A stretch of DNA of 24,780 bases from DASWIG01 sp965371445 (GTDB lineage Bacteria > Acidobacteriota > Thermoanaerobaculia > Multivoradales > J023). Below are positions 1-9,048 of the stretch, one piece after another; position 1 is the first letter of the stretch; every line of letters starts with the position of its first letter. A program made the position numbers and the translations under genes. The stretch is taken from the NCBI GenBank assembly GCA_965371445.1, contig CBDUYN010000154.1:1-24780 (forward strand). The letters are read 5' to 3'. Below the pieces are notes generated by a model that had not been told where the DNA came from, made no database searches, and was given only the letters and a program-made list of their open reading frames with translations.

Positions 1-103
1 CGTCAAGAGGCCCTTCATTCGGTACAGCGATGTGTGGGTCATAAAGCAAGTCTCCATATTGTTTGACCTCCCCCAAGGTCCTCTGCCATGCCGACCATAG
101 CAT
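1..103 (-). CDS. Possible 5' end of an unidentified gene, cut by the window edge
   Basis: On the minus strand an ATG at 103 opens a frame that runs off the left edge without a stop, giving about 34 residues, including GEVKQYGDLLYDPHIAVPN. The residue mix looks protein-like, but I recognise no family and see no convincing Shine-Dalgarno. Another minus frame over the same bases, starting near 57, is also open to the edge, so the frame is uncertain. A 10-bp inverted repeat covers the proposed start codon. This may be noise; the sequence to the left of the window would decide. Confidence 0.25.
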   Translation of the reverse strand, partial: MLWSAWQRTLGEVKQYGDLLYDPHIAVPNEGPLD

Positions 104-112
104 ATGGTCGGC
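90..112. repeat. Perfect 10-bp inverted repeat with a 3-nt loop
   Basis: GCCGACCATA (90-99) and TATGGTCGGC (103-112) are exact reverse complements around GCA. No T-run follows on either strand, so an intrinsic terminator is unlikely. It could be an operator or a small hairpin. It lies about 390 bp upstream of the LacI-type gene and covers the start of the possible edge ORF. Confidence 0.5.
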
Positions 113-145
113 GCCCAACTCCAGCCCGGCAAAGCTTCGGGGGCG

Positions 146-166
146 GCGGTGCTAAAGAAGCACCGC
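146..166. repeat. Small hairpin, 8-bp stem
   Basis: GCGGTGCT (146-153) pairs exactly with AGCACCGC (159-166) around AAAGA. It lies about 85 bp beyond the 3' end of the minus-strand DUF4143 remnant and could be its old terminator, although no T-run follows on either strand. Confidence 0.35.
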
Positions 167-249
167 GCCGGCTTCTTCGGCGCCCGCACCTGGTGGACCA
201 ACAAATGGAACGCCGATAACGATGCGAGCAACGGCTTACTGGAGGACCT

Positions 250-440
250 TCAGGCGGTCGCGACCGGGACCAGCCCCCGTTCAGGCCGCAGCTCGCGGAG
301 AAATTCCTCGCCCGGGAGACACCAGCCGCTGCGCGCCGCGATAGACCAGCAAGGCCTCACATTCCGGATAATCCTCCCGAAAGGTCCGCAGCGACCGCAA
401 ATCCTGCCCCTCAGCCCCCCGAGACTCGGTCGCCGCACCA
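250..440 (-). pseudogene. Frameshifted C-terminal remnant of a DUF4143-type ATPase
   Basis: Read on the minus strand, one frame gives GQDLRSLRTFREDYPECEA followed by LLVYRGAQRLV. A second frame then gives CLPGEEFLRELRPERGLV and a TGA at 250-252. Joined, these match the C-terminal DUF4143 segment of AAA+ ATPases of the archaeal-ATPase/YhcG-neighbour type: an acidic or basic strand, a (D)LR.LR.F...YP motif, a LLVYRG strand, then CLP..EFLREL. The two halves need a frame change near 315-325, consistent with a 1-bp indel. The ATPase domain and everything N-terminal to this segment are absent; upstream lies the LacI-type gene on the other strand. This is a gene relic of about 60 codons. The match is from memory of the family, not a search. 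Confidence 0.6.
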
Positions 441-469
441 CGGCGGCTAGCACACGGAGCCGAGTCAGC

Positions 470-478
470 TGCTATGAT
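470..478 (+). promoter_or_regulatory. Extended -10-like element TGCTATGAT
   Basis: TG at 470-471 and the hexamer TATGAT at 473-478 resemble an extended -10 (TGnTATAAT). The start codon of the LacI-type gene is 20 bases further on and the purine-rich ribosome binding site lies between them. A similar element occurs upstream of six other plus-strand genes or remnants. No convincing -35 was found. Confidence 0.35.
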
Positions 479-498
479 GTCTGGAGGAGGATCAGGGC

Positions 499-1392
499 GT
501 GGAACCAAGCAGTGGCGGCAAGGCCTCTCCAGAGCGTGAAATCGTCGAGCCCAACGCGGCGTTGCGGCTGATCGGCCTCTTCTACGACAACCCGCAGCAG
601 GACTACGTCATCCAGGTCCAGGAAGGGACCTTGAGGACCTGCCGCCGTCAAGGCTATCAGCTGGTGATCCACCCCTACGGCTCCACGGCGGTGGACCTCG
701 TCGACACGGTCCTCGCGTTTGCGCGCCAGCCGGCGGTCGAAGGGTGTGTGCTGACGTCGCCCCTCTCCGACGACAAGAAGCTGCTGAACGGGCTCTGCGA
801 GGCCGGGATCCCATATGCGCGTCTTTCGCAGCGTCCCGGTATCTGCGACACCCCGTGGGTCTCGGCCAACGACGAGGACGCGGCCCGGGAGATGACGGAG
901 TACCTGATCTCCCTCGGTCACCGCCGGATCGCCCACATCATGGGGCATCCGGCCCACGGCGCGGCCCACGACCGGCTCAAGGGCTACCGCGCGGCGCTCG
1001 CGGCCCACGACATCCCCGAAGAAAAAGGATTCGTCCACCAGGGTTACTTCAACTTCGCCTCGGGCCAGACCTGCGCCGCGGAGATCCTCAGCACCGGGGA
1101 GCGGCCGACGGCGATCTTCGCCTCGAACGACCACATGGCGATGGGTGCCCTCGAAGCGGCTCACGAGCGGGAGATCAAAATCCCCGAGGAGCTGTCGATC
1201 TGCGGTTTCGACGACGTGCGCATGTCGCGCTACGCCTGGCCGCCGCTGACCACGTTCCACCAGCCGGTTCGAAAGGCCGCGGGTCTCGCGACCGAGATGC
1301 TCGTCAAGCTGATACGGGGCGAGCCTCTCGAGACGCGGCACGTCGAGCTCCGATCAGAGCTCGTGGCGCGCTGCACGGCCGCGTCGCCCTGA
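499..1392 (+). CDS. LacI-family sugar-sensing domain protein lacking the HTH
   Basis: This 297-residue protein matches the effector-binding (periplasmic-binding-protein-like) core of LacI/GalR regulators from about residue 22. Seen here are GLFYDNPQQDY near the N-terminus, ISLGHRRIAHIMG, a DRLKGYRAAL segment, IFASNDHMAMGAL, and ISICGFDD-like and PLTTFHQPV motifs near the C-terminus. Family members are usually 330-350 residues and begin with a helix-turn-helix and hinge helix of about 60 residues. Here only about 20 non-conserved residues precede the core. The start is GTG 499, behind GGAGGAGG at 483-490; an in-frame TGA at 475-477 rules out an upstream extension. It would bind a small ligand, probably a sugar, but not DNA by the usual route. 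It may be a 5'-truncated gene or a decoy or partner subunit. The MMPL transporter gene follows 57 bp downstream. Confidence 0.85.
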   Translation: MEPSSGGKASPEREIVEPNAALRLIGLFYDNPQQDYVIQVQEGTLRTCRRQGYQLVIHPYGSTAVDLVDTVLAFARQPAVEGCVLTSPLSDDKKLLNGLCEAGIPYARLSQRPGICDTPWVSANDEDAAREMTEYLISLGHRRIAHIMGHPAHGAAHDRLKGYRAALAAHDIPEEKGFVHQGYFNFASGQTCAAEILSTGERPTAIFASNDHMAMGALEAAHEREIKIPEELSICGFDDVRMSRYAWPPLTTFHQPVRKAAGLATEMLVKLIRGEPLETRHVELRSELVARCTAASP

Positions 1393-1449
1393 GCGCTTTG
1401 CGGCGGCCGTCTGGCGACGCCGCCAAGGCTGGGATAAGCTCCGCCCGCC

Positions 1450-3575
1450 ATGACGAGCCCCGAGAGCCCCGATCCGACGCCCGGAACCGACAAGGCACGC
1501 TGGACGAAGGTCACCTTCGTCGTCCTGCTGGTGTTGATGGCCAGCTCGGCGTGGACCGTCCTCTTTCAGGTCGACCTGACCCCCAGGGTCGAACGCGACT
1601 TCTTCTTTTCCACCGAGGACCCCGCCTTCCAGGCCACGAAACGGATCGAGGAGCTCTTTCCGACGAGCTCGCAGCTGATCTTGAGCGCCCAGGCCCCCGA
1701 CATTGAGGAGGCGACCTACGTCGAGCGTATCCGCGCCCTCTCCGACGAGCTTGCCGCCCTGGACGGCGTGCTCGGGGTCCAGAGCTTGACCCATGGGCCC
1801 GCCAATCCCAAGGTGGTGGCGGAGAGCCCGATCTGGAGCCGGCTTCTGCTGTCGAAAAACCCCCGGACGACGCATCTCGTCGTCGCCGTCGGCGATGCCG
1901 GTGGAAGCGACCTGATCGCCCGCGTCGAGGAGGTCATGACGCGCCACCAGCGGCCGAGCTTCGACCTCCAGGCCTCGGGCGTCCCTTTCGTCGTCGAGCT
2001 GATCCGGCGTCACCTGATGCGCGACCTGCGGGTGTTCTCGATCGCCGCGTTCGTGGTCTTCGGCCTGGTGATCTCGCTCCTCTACCGCTCCTGGCCGCCG
2101 GTCGCCGGGACGCTGCTCTCGTGCCTCGGGGCGTGTCTTCTCACCCTGGCGTTGCTCCACTTCCTGGGGACGCCGATCGGCATCCTGACCGCGAACATCG
2201 CGACGATCGTCTTCGTCCTGACGCTCTCGCACACCGTCTTCCTGACGGCCAACTGGCGGCGGGTCCGCCCGGGGCTCCAACCGGACGTCGCCGTCGCCGA
2301 GGGGGTGCGGATCACCTTCGTGGCGTCGTTCTGGTGCATGGTGGCGGCGCTGCTCGGTTTCGGGAGTCTCTTTCTGGCGAGCGCCAAGCCGCTGCGTGAG
2401 CTCGGCACCTCGGGGGTCACGGGGACGGCGGTGGCGATCCTCGTCGCCTACGGCTTTTATCCTTTCTTTCTGCGCTCGGCTCATGGCGCGCCGGCGCCGG
2501 CGAGCCAGGAGGTGAAACGAGCCCGGCTTCCGGGCTTCGCCGGCCCGGCGCTCGTCGCCGTCGTCGTGGCGGTGGCGGCGCTCGGCCTGCTGCGGACGAA
2601 TACCGATCCGAACCTCCTGAGCTACTTCGCCGAGGGCAGCGAGCTACGCGACGGCCTGGAGCTGATCGACCGGAGCGGCGGGTCTAGCCCGCTTTACCTC
2701 GTCGTCCGCGATCCGGAGGGCCGCCAGGTCGACGTGACACAGGTCGAGCAAGCCCTGGCCGCGGTCCAGGAGGGGCTCGAGGCGGAGGCGGCGGTGGGCA
2801 GCTCGCTGTCGCTCCCGGTGCTCCTGGCGGAGGCGAAGAAAAACCCCCTGGCGATGATGTTCAATACCGAGCAGCTCATCACGCTCCTCGGCTCCGAGCC
2901 GTTCGACCGGGTCGCCCGCAGCTTCGTCACCGAGGATCGGACGCGGACGCTTTTCTTCCTCCGCATGCACGAGACCGGACGCGACGAGCCGCGCCAGGCG
3001 ATCGTCGAGCGTCTCGTCGTCGTGGTCGGGGACGCCGGGCTCGAAGTGGAGCTCGTCGGCGGCCTCTACGACCTCCAGGGCAAGCTCGGCGAGCTGGTGG
3101 CGACGAGCCTGGTGCGCGAGCTCGGTGGGCTGTTGCTCTTCTTCGTCTTCGTCGCCGCGGCGGTGGGGCGCTCGCCGCGGCTGACGGTCTCGATGGTCGC
3201 CTGCCTCGCCGCTGTCCCGGTGCTGCTCCTGGGGACGGTGGGCTACATTGGACGTCCGGTCGACGTGATCTCGGCACCGGGCGCGAACGTCGCGATCTCG
3301 CTCGGCATCGACGCCATGATCCACCTCATGATGGCGGTGCGGCGCCGCCGCCGGGCGGGCGACGCGGAGCGCGAGGCCTGGGGGGTGGCGTGCGCTCAGA
3401 TGCGGGCGCCGATCGTCGGCGCGATGCTGATCTTGGCGACGGGTTTCGGGATCTTCGTCCTGTCGAGCTTTCCGCCGACCCAGCGCTTCGGCACGGTGGT
3501 GGCGGCGGGGACCCTGGCGTCGGCGGTGATGGCGCTCGTCGTCCTGCCGTTCCTGGCGACGTTCGGGCGCTCGTC

Positions 3576-3579
<4 letters not shown>
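1450..3579 (+). CDS. MMPL/RND-superfamily transporter
   Basis: This 709-residue inner-membrane protein has the duplicated RND architecture of the MMPL/sterol-sensing-domain branch. A membrane segment lies at about 21-40 and a first periplasmic domain at about 42-190. A five-helix block follows at about 193-340, with TANIATIVFVLTLSHTVF in its fourth helix. Another helix lies at about 362-382, then a second periplasmic domain to about 550 and a five-helix block at about 553-705. That last block contains SLGIDAMIHL, the counterpart of the family's GIDYxIHL motif. Such proteins use proton-motive force to move lipids or hydrophobic compounds. No membrane-fusion or outer-membrane partner lies nearby, so the substrate is unknown. 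The ATG has no strong Shine-Dalgarno; TAAGCT (1435-1440) ends 9 bases before it. The stop codon overlaps that of the convergent kinase gene. Confidence 0.88.
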
Positions 3580-5159
<1,580 letters not shown>

Positions 5160-5304
5160 GATGGGATCCTCGTCGCCGGGTCCAGTCTCCGTAAGATCGT
5201 CCCCTCGGAGGGAGACGATTCCCGCCGAGTGCACGAGGCGCCGTGGCGTCTTGCGCTGGGAAGGTAAAGCTAACACCTGTCCGGGAGGCGCTACGACACC
5301 CGCG

Positions 5305-5310
5305 AGGATA
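5305..5310 (-). promoter_or_regulatory. Possible -10 (TATCCT) for the histidine kinase
   Basis: On the minus strand the sequence reads GACTATCCT, similar to the TATCCT elements upstream of 8720 and 19219. It lies 29 bases upstream of GTG 5276 and about 145 bases upstream of GTG 5159. It may give the kinase its own transcript apart from the ParA-like gene. No -35 was recognised. Confidence 0.25.
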
Positions 5311-5386
5311 GTCCTCGAGCACCGGAGGGTCCCACCCGAAAAGGTAGCCGGACCACTCGTTCAAGCGGTGCCGGCGCCTCCCACCC

Positions 5387-6124
5387 TCAGCCGGCCAGGC
5401 GAGCGACGACCTCGTCCCAGAGGGCCTTGTAGGAGCTGGAGCCAACGCTGCGGGAGGCGTAGAGCGGCACGGGCTGGCGGTGGAGGCCCATCTGCTCGAC
5501 GTGGCTGGAGTAGGGGATGTGGGTCGAGAGCATGGGGAAGCGCCGGTGCGTCTGCTCGCAGATCTCGCGGTGGAGTTTCTTGCGCCGGTCGACCATGCAG
5601 AAAAACGGCAGCACCCGAGGCTCGACGCCGAGCGAGGCGAGGTGGCCGTCGAGCTGCTCCAGGGTCCGCAGGGCGAGCGGCGTCGGGATCGTCGGCACGA
5701 GCAGCGCGTCGGAAACCGCGAAGACGCTCTCCGAGGCCAGCGAGATCGACGGCGGGCAATCGAGGAAGAGGTACTCGTAGTGGCCGCGGAAGGGCTTCAG
5801 GAGCGAGCGCAGGCGGCGGTCGCTTCGTCCCGCGGCTTCGAGCGCCAGGTCCATGTGGCGGTAGGAGAAGTCCGCCGGGACGACGTCCAGGCCCTCGAAG
5901 TCCGTGGCGCGGACCCGTAGCCGCAGGCGCTTTTTCTTCTCCAGCTTGCGGCCGCTCCCCGAGGACTCCGTCTTGACCCGGAAGTAAAACGACGAGGCTC
6001 CCTGGGGATCGAGGTCCCAGACGAGGCTGCGGGCCCCGGCGAGGGTCGAGTAGTAGGCCAGGTTGACGGCGCTTGCCGTCTTGCCGACTCCGCCTTTGAT
6101 GTTGTAGAGCGCCAGGACCTGCAA
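5387..6124 (-). CDS. ParA/MinD-like deviant Walker ATPase
   Basis: The start is TTG 6124, preceded by GGGGAGA directly after the stop of the TPR gene (10-nt gap), giving 245 residues. A GTG at 6157 would add 11 residues but lacks a ribosome binding site. The deviant Walker A loop reads NIKGGVGKT, with the signature Lys of the ParA/MinD class. WDLDPQGASSF is the Walker A' region and LFLDCPPS the Walker B. A Lys/Arg-rich insert separates A' from B. Family members act in plasmid or chromosome segregation, cell-division placement or positioning of protein complexes. No parB, minC or minE gene, or parS-like repeat array, is visible, so segregation is not supported. Coupling to a TPR gene and a kinase suggests positioning or signalling of a complex, which is inference. 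Confidence 0.88.
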   Translation of the reverse strand: MQVLALYNIKGGVGKTASAVNLAYYSTLAGARSLVWDLDPQGASSFYFRVKTESSGSGRKLEKKKRLRLRVRATDFEGLDVVPADFSYRHMDLALEAAGRSDRRLRSLLKPFRGHYEYLFLDCPPSISLASESVFAVSDALLVPTIPTPLALRTLEQLDGHLASLGVEPRVLPFFCMVDRRKKLHREICEQTHRRFPMLSTHIPYSSHVEQMGLHRQPVPLYASRSVGSSSYKALWDEVVARLAG

Positions 6125-6134
6125 GGCGTCTCCC

Positions 6135-6743
6135 CTAGAGCTTGCCGTTCCCGCCACGCCGCGCCGTCCGGCGGGCGCCCAGGAGGCTATGCCGAAGGCG
6201 TCCCAAGGTGCGGTTCAGGAAGTGGCGGCGTGGCAGGAACGGTAGGACCGCCGGCCGGCGCTCGCCCATCTCGGAACGCAGCTCCAGGAGGGGGCGGCAA
6301 CCCGCGTCGTTGCGCAGGCCACGCTCGCGGGCGTCGATCGCCGAGCGGCGGTCCCCTGCCAGCAGGAAGGTCCGGGCGAGGTAGTAGTAGCCCTCGCCTT
6401 CGTAGGGATCGATCTCGACGCTCCGGCGGCACAGCTTCAGCCCCTGGCCGACCTCGCCCTGGACGCGGGCCAGGCAGTAGCCCAGAAAAGCGAAGAACTG
6501 GCTCGGCAGGGCGCCCGTCTCGCCCGGGGCCTCGGCGGCGAGGCTCAAGTGGTAGAACCCCTCCTGCCAGTCGCCCTGACGGCAGATCTCGATTCCCCGC
6601 CGGGCGCTCTCGACGGCCGGAGCACGGGTGTCCGATTCGGAGCTCTTCAAGGCCTGCATGCGACGGGGCTCTCCGGGAGCGATCCCGGCGCCGTCCACCG
6701 AAGCCGGGAGCTCCCATTCCATCACAGTCTCCCGGCCGTTCAT
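6135..6743 (-). CDS. TPR protein upstream of the ParA-like gene
   Basis: This 202-residue protein contains three tetratricopeptide-like helical pairs at about 45-78, 82-113 and 117-148 (for example EGEGYYYLARTFLLAGDRRS). The N-terminus is about 40 residues of low complexity. The C-terminal 35 residues are strongly basic and could bind nucleic acid, acidic lipid or the partner ATPase. There is no signal peptide or membrane segment. TPR units normally serve as protein-docking surfaces. The gene is the first of the minus-strand group; only 35 bp separate its ATG from that of the divergent TPR/cNMP gene, so the two promoters must be closely packed or overlapping. Its TAG adjoins the ribosome binding site of the ParA-like gene, which suggests coupled translation. 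Confidence 0.75.
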   Translation of the reverse strand: MNGRETVMEWELPASVDGAGIAPGEPRRMQALKSSESDTRAPAVESARRGIEICRQGDWQEGFYHLSLAAEAPGETGALPSQFFAFLGYCLARVQGEVGQGLKLCRRSVEIDPYEGEGYYYLARTFLLAGDRRSAIDARERGLRNDAGCRPLLELRSEMGERRPAVLPFLPRRHFLNRTLGRLRHSLLGARRTARRGGNGKL

Positions 6744-6759
6744 AGCGAGACGGCGAGCG

Positions 6760-6768
6760 TGCTAAGAT
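6760..6768 (+). promoter_or_regulatory. Extended -10-like element TGCTAAGAT, close to the start
   Basis: TG (6760-6761) and TAAGAT (6763-6768) end 10 bases before ATG 6779. A transcript starting about 7 bases after the hexamer would have a leader of only a few nucleotides, consistent with the lack of a clear Shine-Dalgarno. The 35-bp gap also has to serve the divergent TPR gene. Confidence 0.4.
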
Positions 6769-6778
6769 CGCAGGTTCC

Positions 6779-8410
6779 ATGGCGAGCAAGACGACACCTC
6801 CGGCACGGCACAGCCACGAGATCGAGGAGGCCCTGCACGAAAAGGCCCGGCGCGACGCGATCGACGCCGCCCACTTCTTCGGCCTGGCGGCCCTCTACGA
6901 GGAACGCGGCAAGCGGACCCAGGCCGCCGAATGTCTGGAGATCGCCGTCAAGAAAGACGTCGTCAACCCCTTCGTCCACAAGCTCTACGGCAAGATGCTC
7001 TTCCACCGCAAGGGCTTCAGCGCCGCCGCCTCGGAGCTTCGGGTCGCCCGGCGCTACAACCCCTTCGACCGTGAGACGGCGGAGCTTCTGGGACGCGTCG
7101 AGTACGAGCGCGAGCGCTACCGCGAGGCCCTCGAAGCGACCATCGACGCGTTCCTGCTGGTCGAGGAGAACGACCGCAAGAACGGCGACCGGTTGAAAAA
7201 GCGCATCCGCACCTTGAAGACCATCCAGCGAATGTCGAGCCAGGACCTCGTGGCTCTCTTCCGCGAGCGGCGCGACAAGCTCCAGACGGCTTTCGACCGC
7301 GTGGAGTGGCAACGCGAGCAGCTCCTGCGCCTGGAGATGCCCGACGGCGAGCCCGTGACCCAGCCCGTGCCGGTGGGCGGACAGCTCCGCTTGGCCGCGC
7401 GGCTGCGCAAGCTCGAGACGTGGTCGGCTCTTTCCGACGACCAGATTTTCCTGCTGAGCCGCGCGGCCCGCGACGAGTACCACCCCAAGGGCGCGAAGAT
7501 CTTCGACTACGGCTCGAACGGCGCCGACATCTACGCCCTCGAGGAGGGCCAGATCGGCATCTACCGGCCGACCCACTACGGTACCTTCCATCTCGGCACG
7601 CTCGGCCCCGGCGCCGTTTTCGGCGAGGTCAACTTCATCTCCCACGCCGAACGCTCGGGCGACGCCCTCGCCGTCACCGACGCCCACATCATGCGCCTCG
7701 ACGCCCAGGAGCTGGAGCTCGTGATCGAGCAGCAGCCGGAGCTCGGCGTGCGCATCTACTCGATGTTCTGGCAGGGGCTCGCCAAGAAGCTCCGCGGGGC
7801 CAACGAGCAGCTGCGGACGTTCTTTTCCAACGAAGCCGCCTCCGAGAACTTCCTCAAGATCCGCAGGGCCGAGGAGTCGGCGGCCGGGACGGTGGAGGTC
7901 GGCTGCGAGGACAAGATCGAGCTGCTGCGCGAGCAAGGCCTCTCCGGCTCGGAGCTCACGACCCTCGCCAAGTTCTCCGAGGTCAAGCGCTTCGAAGGCG
8001 GCCGGAACCTCTTCCACGAGGGCGATGAAGGCGCCGAGATGTACGCCGTGCTGGAGGGCCAGATCCTGATCTCGAAGTTCATCCAGGGCGGCGGCGAGGA
8101 GGCCCTCGCCATTCTCGGCCGCGGCGCCTTTTTCGGCGAGATGTCCCTGATCGACGGCGAGCCCCGCTCCGCCGACGCCAAGGCCCACAAAGGGGCAGCC
8201 ACCGTCATCGCCTTCGACAACGAGACGCTGAACGAGGTCATGACCATGGACCCGTTCGCCGCCCTCGACTTCATGAAGCTCCTCTGCCGGCTGATCTGCA
8301 AACGCCTACGGGAGATCGACGAAAAAGTCATTGGCTGGCGCATCATGTCGGGCGCCCAGCCGGACGACGTGGAATCCCTCACGGGCGGCCCCGCCTTGGT
8401 CGGCATGTAG
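6779..8410 (+). CDS. TPR protein with two cyclic-nucleotide-binding domains
   Basis: This 543-residue protein starts with TPR-like helices (about 30-130), followed by a charged helical segment to about 190. Two Crp-type cNMP-binding beta-barrels lie at about 211-335 and 390-515. The phosphate-binding cassettes are visible: FGEVNFISHAERSGDALA (Arg292) in the first and FGEMSLIDGEPRSADAKA (Arg463) in the second. Both keep the Gly-Glu and the Arg that contact the cyclic phosphate; the second is closer to consensus. No helix-turn-helix follows either barrel, so it is not a Crp-like regulator. It looks like a soluble receptor that would pass a cAMP, cGMP or related signal to partners through its TPR face. 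It diverges from the TPR/ParA/kinase group and may belong to the same module. No cyclase gene is in the window. Confidence 0.88.
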   Translation: MASKTTPPARHSHEIEEALHEKARRDAIDAAHFFGLAALYEERGKRTQAAECLEIAVKKDVVNPFVHKLYGKMLFHRKGFSAAASELRVARRYNPFDRETAELLGRVEYERERYREALEATIDAFLLVEENDRKNGDRLKKRIRTLKTIQRMSSQDLVALFRERRDKLQTAFDRVEWQREQLLRLEMPDGEPVTQPVPVGGQLRLAARLRKLETWSALSDDQIFLLSRAARDEYHPKGAKIFDYGSNGADIYALEEGQIGIYRPTHYGTFHLGTLGPGAVFGEVNFISHAERSGDALAVTDAHIMRLDAQELELVIEQQPELGVRIYSMFWQGLAKKLRGANEQLRTFFSNEAASENFLKIRRAEESAAGTVEVGCEDKIELLREQGLSGSELTTLAKFSEVKRFEGGRNLFHEGDEGAEMYAVLEGQILISKFIQGGGEEALAILGRGAFFGEMSLIDGEPRSADAKAHKGAATVIAFDNETLNEVMTMDPFAALDFMKLLCRLICKRLREIDEKVIGWRIMSGAQPDDVESLTGGPALVGM

Positions 8411-8424
8411 CGGGAGACCATCAA

Positions 8425-8502
8425 GGGCGAATACAAGATTCGCCCCTACAGCGGGCGGTTGGTGGTACCGGGTACGGGTAGGGGCGATCCTTGTGATCGC
8501 CC
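8425..8502. repeat. REP-like inverted pair (REPIN-like)
   Basis: Two related hairpins lie in opposite orientation. The first pairs GGGCGAAT (8425-8432) with ATTCGCCC (8438-8445) around ACAAG. The second pairs GGGCGATC (8482-8489) with GATCGCCC (8495-8502) around CTTGT. Read on the minus strand, the first begins GTAGGGGCGA and has loop CTTGT; the second (8478-8502) begins the same way on the plus strand. So it is one element of about 25 bp present twice, head to head, with compensatory changes in the stems. Similar GTAGGGGCGA palindromes are, from memory, dispersed in many bacterial genomes and resemble REP elements. A REP-associated transposase (RAYT) would be expected elsewhere in the genome; none is here. 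Confidence 0.65.
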
Positions 8503-8565
8503 ACCTCCGGTCTCCGAAGGAGATCGAAGCGCCGGAGGGGGGGGTCGACCTCGGCCGCTCTTTTG

Positions 8566-8574
8566 TGCTATCCT
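8566..8574 (+). promoter_or_regulatory. Extended -10-like TGCTATCCT with weak -35
   Basis: TG at 8566-8567 and TATCCT at 8569-8574. TCGACC at 8545-8550, 18 bp upstream, is a plausible weak -35. It would transcribe the CBM48 gene with a leader of about 140 nt. Confidence 0.35.
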
Positions 8575-8719
8575 TCGCCCAGGCCTGCTTAGCTACATCC
8601 CCAGGCCCGCTGACCCCCAACCACAACCAGGAAGCGCCCAAGGACCCACGGGGAGCTGCTGCATAGAACAACACGTCCGCTTCCTGCACAACCGAGACCA
8701 TGATGGAGCTTGGAGAACC

Positions 8720-9016
8720 ATGTTGAAGAAAAGCTACACCAAGACGGGTCGCTCGTGCCGGGTGACCTTCAAGCTGAACCCCGAGGCCGAGACGACTTCG
8801 GCGTCGCTGCTCGGCGAGTTCAACTCCTGGGACGAAACGTCCAACCCGATGAAGAAGCTGAAGGACGGCTCTTTCTCGGCAACCGTCTCCCTGGAGGCGG
8901 GCCACGAGTACCGGTTCCGCTACCTGCTCGACGGCGAGCAGTGGATCAACGACATCGAGGCCGATTCCCAGGTTGGGAACCGCTTCGGTACGACCGACTG
9001 CGTCGTCGCGGTCTAG
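8720..9016 (+). CDS. Stand-alone CBM48/AMPK-type glycogen-binding domain protein
   Basis: This 98-residue protein consists almost entirely of one CBM48 (isoamylase-N/AMPK glycogen-binding) beta-sandwich. Seen are VTFKLNPEA, the GEFNSWDE loop with Trp37, a basic MKKLKDGSF strand, then GHEYRFRYLLDGEQWINDIE with Trp75 and the Asp-Ala-Asp end typical of the fold. In the family the two Trp and nearby Lys contact alpha-glucan. CBM48 usually precedes a GH13 or kinase-subunit domain, but here it ends with its own TAG, so it may be a glycogen-targeting or regulatory adaptor. The start is ATG 8720 with GGAG 4 nt upstream; the ATG at 8701 is in another frame. It is monocistronic, with a strong terminator after it. 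Confidence 0.85.
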   Translation: MLKKSYTKTGRSCRVTFKLNPEAETTSASLLGEFNSWDETSNPMKKLKDGSFSATVSLEAGHEYRFRYLLDGEQWINDIEADSQVGNRFGTTDCVVAV

Positions 9017-9048
9017 GCGCCTGGGCGCCTGTTTCGCCCCGGGTGAGA

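Larger units (their letters stand above)
1..498. other. Gene-poor left end: relic, hairpins, no intact gene
   Basis: Apart from the possible edge ORF, two hairpins and the DUF4143 relic, I see no intact gene here. The plus-strand frame at 104-571 has a basic, low-complexity translation, overlaps the real start at 499 and looks spurious. The last 30 bases hold the promoter-like element and ribosome binding site of the LacI-type gene. Confidence 0.5.
8411..8719. other. Intergenic region: REP-like pair and candidate promoter
   Basis: After the REP-like pair comes a poly-G stretch (about 8537-8544) and a promoter-like element. The frame open through 8459-8719 in register with the CBM48 gene has a low-complexity, non-conserved translation and is not taken as its N-terminus. 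I see no small gene or structured RNA here. Confidence 0.5.

Noticed and set aside
90..112. Intrinsic terminator
   Set aside because: The stem is only moderately GC-rich and no T-run follows on either strand, so it is kept only as an inverted repeat.
104..571. Plus-strand frame of 155 codons at the left end
   Set aside because: Basic, Ser/Arg-rich translation, no ribosome binding site, overlaps the LacI-type gene and runs antisense to the DUF4143 relic.
1354..2484. Minus-strand frame of 376 codons opposite the transporter
   Set aside because: Charged low-complexity translation; the plus strand encodes an obvious RND protein.
5387..6124. Chromosome or plasmid partition locus and replication origin
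   Set aside because: There is a ParA-like ATPase but no parB gene, no parS-like palindromes, no dnaA boxes or iterons that I could see. The TPR and kinase neighbours point elsewhere.
6740..8188. Minus-strand open frame of 482 codons opposite the TPR/cNMP gene
   Set aside because: The plus-strand protein has two clear phosphate-binding cassettes; the minus frame has no motif.
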